A stretch of DNA of 64,000 nucleotides from Paracoccus caeni. GTDB taxonomy: Bacteria; Pseudomonadota; Alphaproteobacteria; Rhodobacterales; Rhodobacteraceae. Where the stretch lies: NCBI RefSeq assembly GCF_016629665.1, contig NZ_JAEPRQ010000001.1, positions 1-64,000 on the forward strand. Reading direction: 5' to 3'. Position 1 is the first letter of the stretch. Every line of letters begins with the position of its first letter. The notes under the pieces are model-generated. The model did no database searches and was not told where the DNA came from. It saw only the letters and a program-made list of their open reading frames with translations. This document shows positions 62,372 through 64,000 of this stretch, piece by piece. The translations under genes and the position numbers were made by a program.

Positions 62372-64000
62372 ATGACCCGCTGGACCCCGACCAATTACAA
62401 CCCCGACGACTTTGCCAACCGCCGCCACATCGGCCCCACCCCGGCCGAGATGGAGGAGATGCTAAAGGTCGTTGGTGCGCCCTCGCTTGAGGCGCTGATC
62501 GACCAGACCGTGCCGCAGGCGATCCGTCAGACCGAGCCTCTGGACTGGCCCGCACTGACCGAGGCCGGGCTTCTGGCGCGGATGCAGCAGGTCGCGAAGA
62601 AGAACAAGGTGATGACCAGCCTGATCGGGCAGGGCTATTACGGCACCGTGACACCGCCCGCTATCCAGCGGAATATACTTGAAAATCCAGCGTGGTACAC
62701 CGCCTATACTCCCTACCAACCCGAGATCGCTCAGGGCCGGTTAGAGGCTTTGCTGAACTATCAGACCATGGTTGCCGACCTGACCGGACTGCCGGTCGCC
62801 AATGCCAGTCTGCTGGACGAGGCGACGGCCGCGGCCGAGGCTATGGCGATGGCCAAGCGTCAGGCGAAATCCAAGGCCGACGCCTTCTTCGTGGCCCATG
62901 ACCTGCACCCGCAGACCATCGCGGTGATCGAAACCCGCGCCGCGCCGCTTGGCATTCGCATCATCAAGGATTCCATCGACAATCTGGACCCTGCCAGCGT
63001 CTTCGGGGCGATCTTCCAATATCCCGGCACCTACGGTCATATCCGTGATTTGTCATCTGAAATCAAAGCCCTGCACGACAACGGCGCGCTGGCCGTGGTG
63101 GCGACTGACCTGCTGGCCCTGTGCCTGCTGAAGGAATCGGGCGCGATGGGCGCCGATATCGCCGTCGGCAGCGCCCAGCGTTTCGGCGTCCCGATGGGCT
63201 ATGGCGGCCCGCATGCCGCCTTCATGTCCTGCCGGGACGAGCTGAAACGCGCCATGCCGGGCCGCATCGTCGGCGTCTCGATCGATGCCAGCGGCAACAA
63301 GGCCTACCGGCTGTCGCTGCAAACCCGCGAACAGCATATCCGCCGCGAGAAAGCCACCTCGAACGTCTGCACGGCGCAGGCTTTGCTGGCCGTGATGGCG
63401 TCGTTCTATGCGGTTTTCTACGGTCCGGTCGGGCTGCGCACCATCGCGCAGCGGGTGCATCTGCATGCGGTCACCATCGCCAACGCCCTGCGCGCTGCCG
63501 GTGCTGATGTCGCCCCCGATCAGTTCTTCGACACGATCACCGTTAAGGTTGGCGTCGGTCAGGCGGGCATCCTTGCCGCCGCCGAACAGCGCGGCATCAA
63601 CCTGCGCAAGGTGGGTCGCGACCGTGTCGGCATCAGCGTCGATGAAACCACCGACGCCGATGTGATCACCCGCCTGCTGGACGCTTTCGGCATCGATGAG
63701 CCCGCAGAGGCGGCGACCGCCCCTGTCATTCCTGACGATCTGCTGCGTGAAAGCGATTATCTGACCCACCCGGTCTTTGACATGAACCGGGCCGAGTCCG
63801 AAATGATGCGCTATATGCGCCGCCTGTCCGACCGCGATCTGGCGCTGGACCGGGCGATGATCCCGCTTGGCTCTTGCACGATGAAGCTGAATGCTGCGGC
63901 AGAGATGATGCCGATCACCTGGCCGGAATTCGGCGCGCTGCATCCCTTTGCGCCGCGCCATCAGGCGGCGGGCTATGCCGAAGCGATCGAGGATCTGACC
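62372..64000 (+). CDS. gcvP: Glycine decarboxylase GcvP, cut by the window end
   Basis: PLP-dependent P protein of the glycine cleavage system. The first 543 codons are in the window; the frame is open to base 64000. Visible landmarks: [69 protein letters not shown] and [11 protein letters not shown]. The full protein is about 950 residues, and the PLP lysine lies beyond the window. Starts at ATG 62372. It belongs to the riboswitch-controlled gcvT-H-P operon. Confidence 0.96.
   Translation, partial: MTRWTPTNYNPDDFANRRHIGPTPAEMEEMLKVVGAPSLEALIDQTVPQAIRQTEPLDWPALTEAGLLARMQQVAKKNKVMTSLIGQGYYGTVTPPAIQRNILENPAWYTAYTPYQPEIAQGRLEALLNYQTMVADLTGLPVANASLLDEATAAAEAMAMAKRQAKSKADAFFVAHDLHPQTIAVIETRAAPLGIRIIKDSIDNLDPASVFGAIFQYPGTYGHIRDLSSEIKALHDNGALAVVATDLLALCLLKESGAMGADIAVGSAQRFGVPMGYGGPHAAFMSCRDELKRAMPGRIVGVSIDASGNKAYRLSLQTREQHIRREKATSNVCTAQALLAVMASFYAVFYGPVGLRTIAQRVHLHAVTIANALRAAGADVAPDQFFDTITVKVGVGQAGILAAAEQRGINLRKVGRDRVGISVDETTDADVITRLLDAFGIDEPAEAATAPVIPDDLLRESDYLTHPVFDMNRAESEMMRYMRRLSDRDLALDRAMIPLGSCTMKLNAAAEMMPITWPEFGALHPFAPRHQAAGYAEAIEDLT

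Overview
The window is a GC-rich (roughly 60%) chromosomal segment of an alphaproteobacterium, most likely a member of the Rhodobacterales (Paracoccus-like). The evidence is a glpDSTPQUV glycerol uptake operon, FlaF/FlbT/DUF1217 flagellin genes, a tandem glycine riboswitch ahead of gcvTHP, and many ATGA-type overlapping gene junctions. No rRNA, tRNA, CRISPR array, insertion sequence or phage integrase was seen.

Layout. (1) 1-0.8 kb: a short T6SS-spike-like remnant and the glp promoter region. (2) 0.8-8.4 kb: glpD plus a complete glycerol ABC importer (two ATPases, two permeases, a small membrane protein, a binding protein), closed by a terminator. (3) 8.6-18.8 kb: a siderophore uptake locus with a divergent TetR-type regulator, a TonB-dependent receptor, two fused permease-ATPase ABC half transporters and a four-gene FatBCDE/CeuBCDE-type importer. 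All of these genes overlap by a few bases. (4) 19.2-45.96 kb: a complete non-flagellar type III secretion system (T3SS). A 1486-residue NolX/HrpF-like repeat protein and an endonuclease/exonuclease/phosphatase-beta/gamma-crystallin protein are on the plus strand. They converge on a long minus-strand cluster running from a small SsaE/YscE-like protein and a 48-residue needle candidate through sctD-X-Y-V, a Tad-type secretin, a CpaD-like lipoprotein, a lytic transglycosylase, a 1313-residue repeat protein, and then sctC1-G-I-J-K-L-N-O-Q-R-S-T-U. The last block has the gene order of rhizobial nolW-nolB-rhcJ-nolU-rhcL-rhcN-y4yJ-rhcQRSTU. (5) 46.8-52.0 kb: a TadD-like TPR lipoprotein, a large RTX serralysin-type metalloprotease and a YscW/YbaY-like secreted protein. 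(6) 52.1-57.2 kb: flagellar genes (DUF1217, flbT, flaF, flagellin, a small unknown, flgJ-like; then fliK and flgD on the plus strand). (7) 57.4-64 kb: rpe, an atypical short-chain dehydrogenase, a sulfotransferase-CAP10 fusion, and gcvT-gcvH-gcvP (gcvP runs off the end).

The most interesting part is the T3SS. Its cytoplasmic and inner-membrane parts are rhizobial-like, with added YscX/YscY-like genes. Its outer-membrane module looks Tad-pilus-derived: a CpaC/RcpA-type secretin translationally coupled to a CpaD-like lipoprotein, and a TadD-like lipoprotein nearby. A separate NolW-like N-domain protein is retained as well. The export switch protein SctU lacks the Asn of the NPTH autocleavage motif. 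Both flanking giant proteins combine tandem repeats with hydrophobic segments, as expected of translocon components, and the EEP-crystallin protein is a good effector candidate. All functions are inferred from sequence reading; no database search was run.
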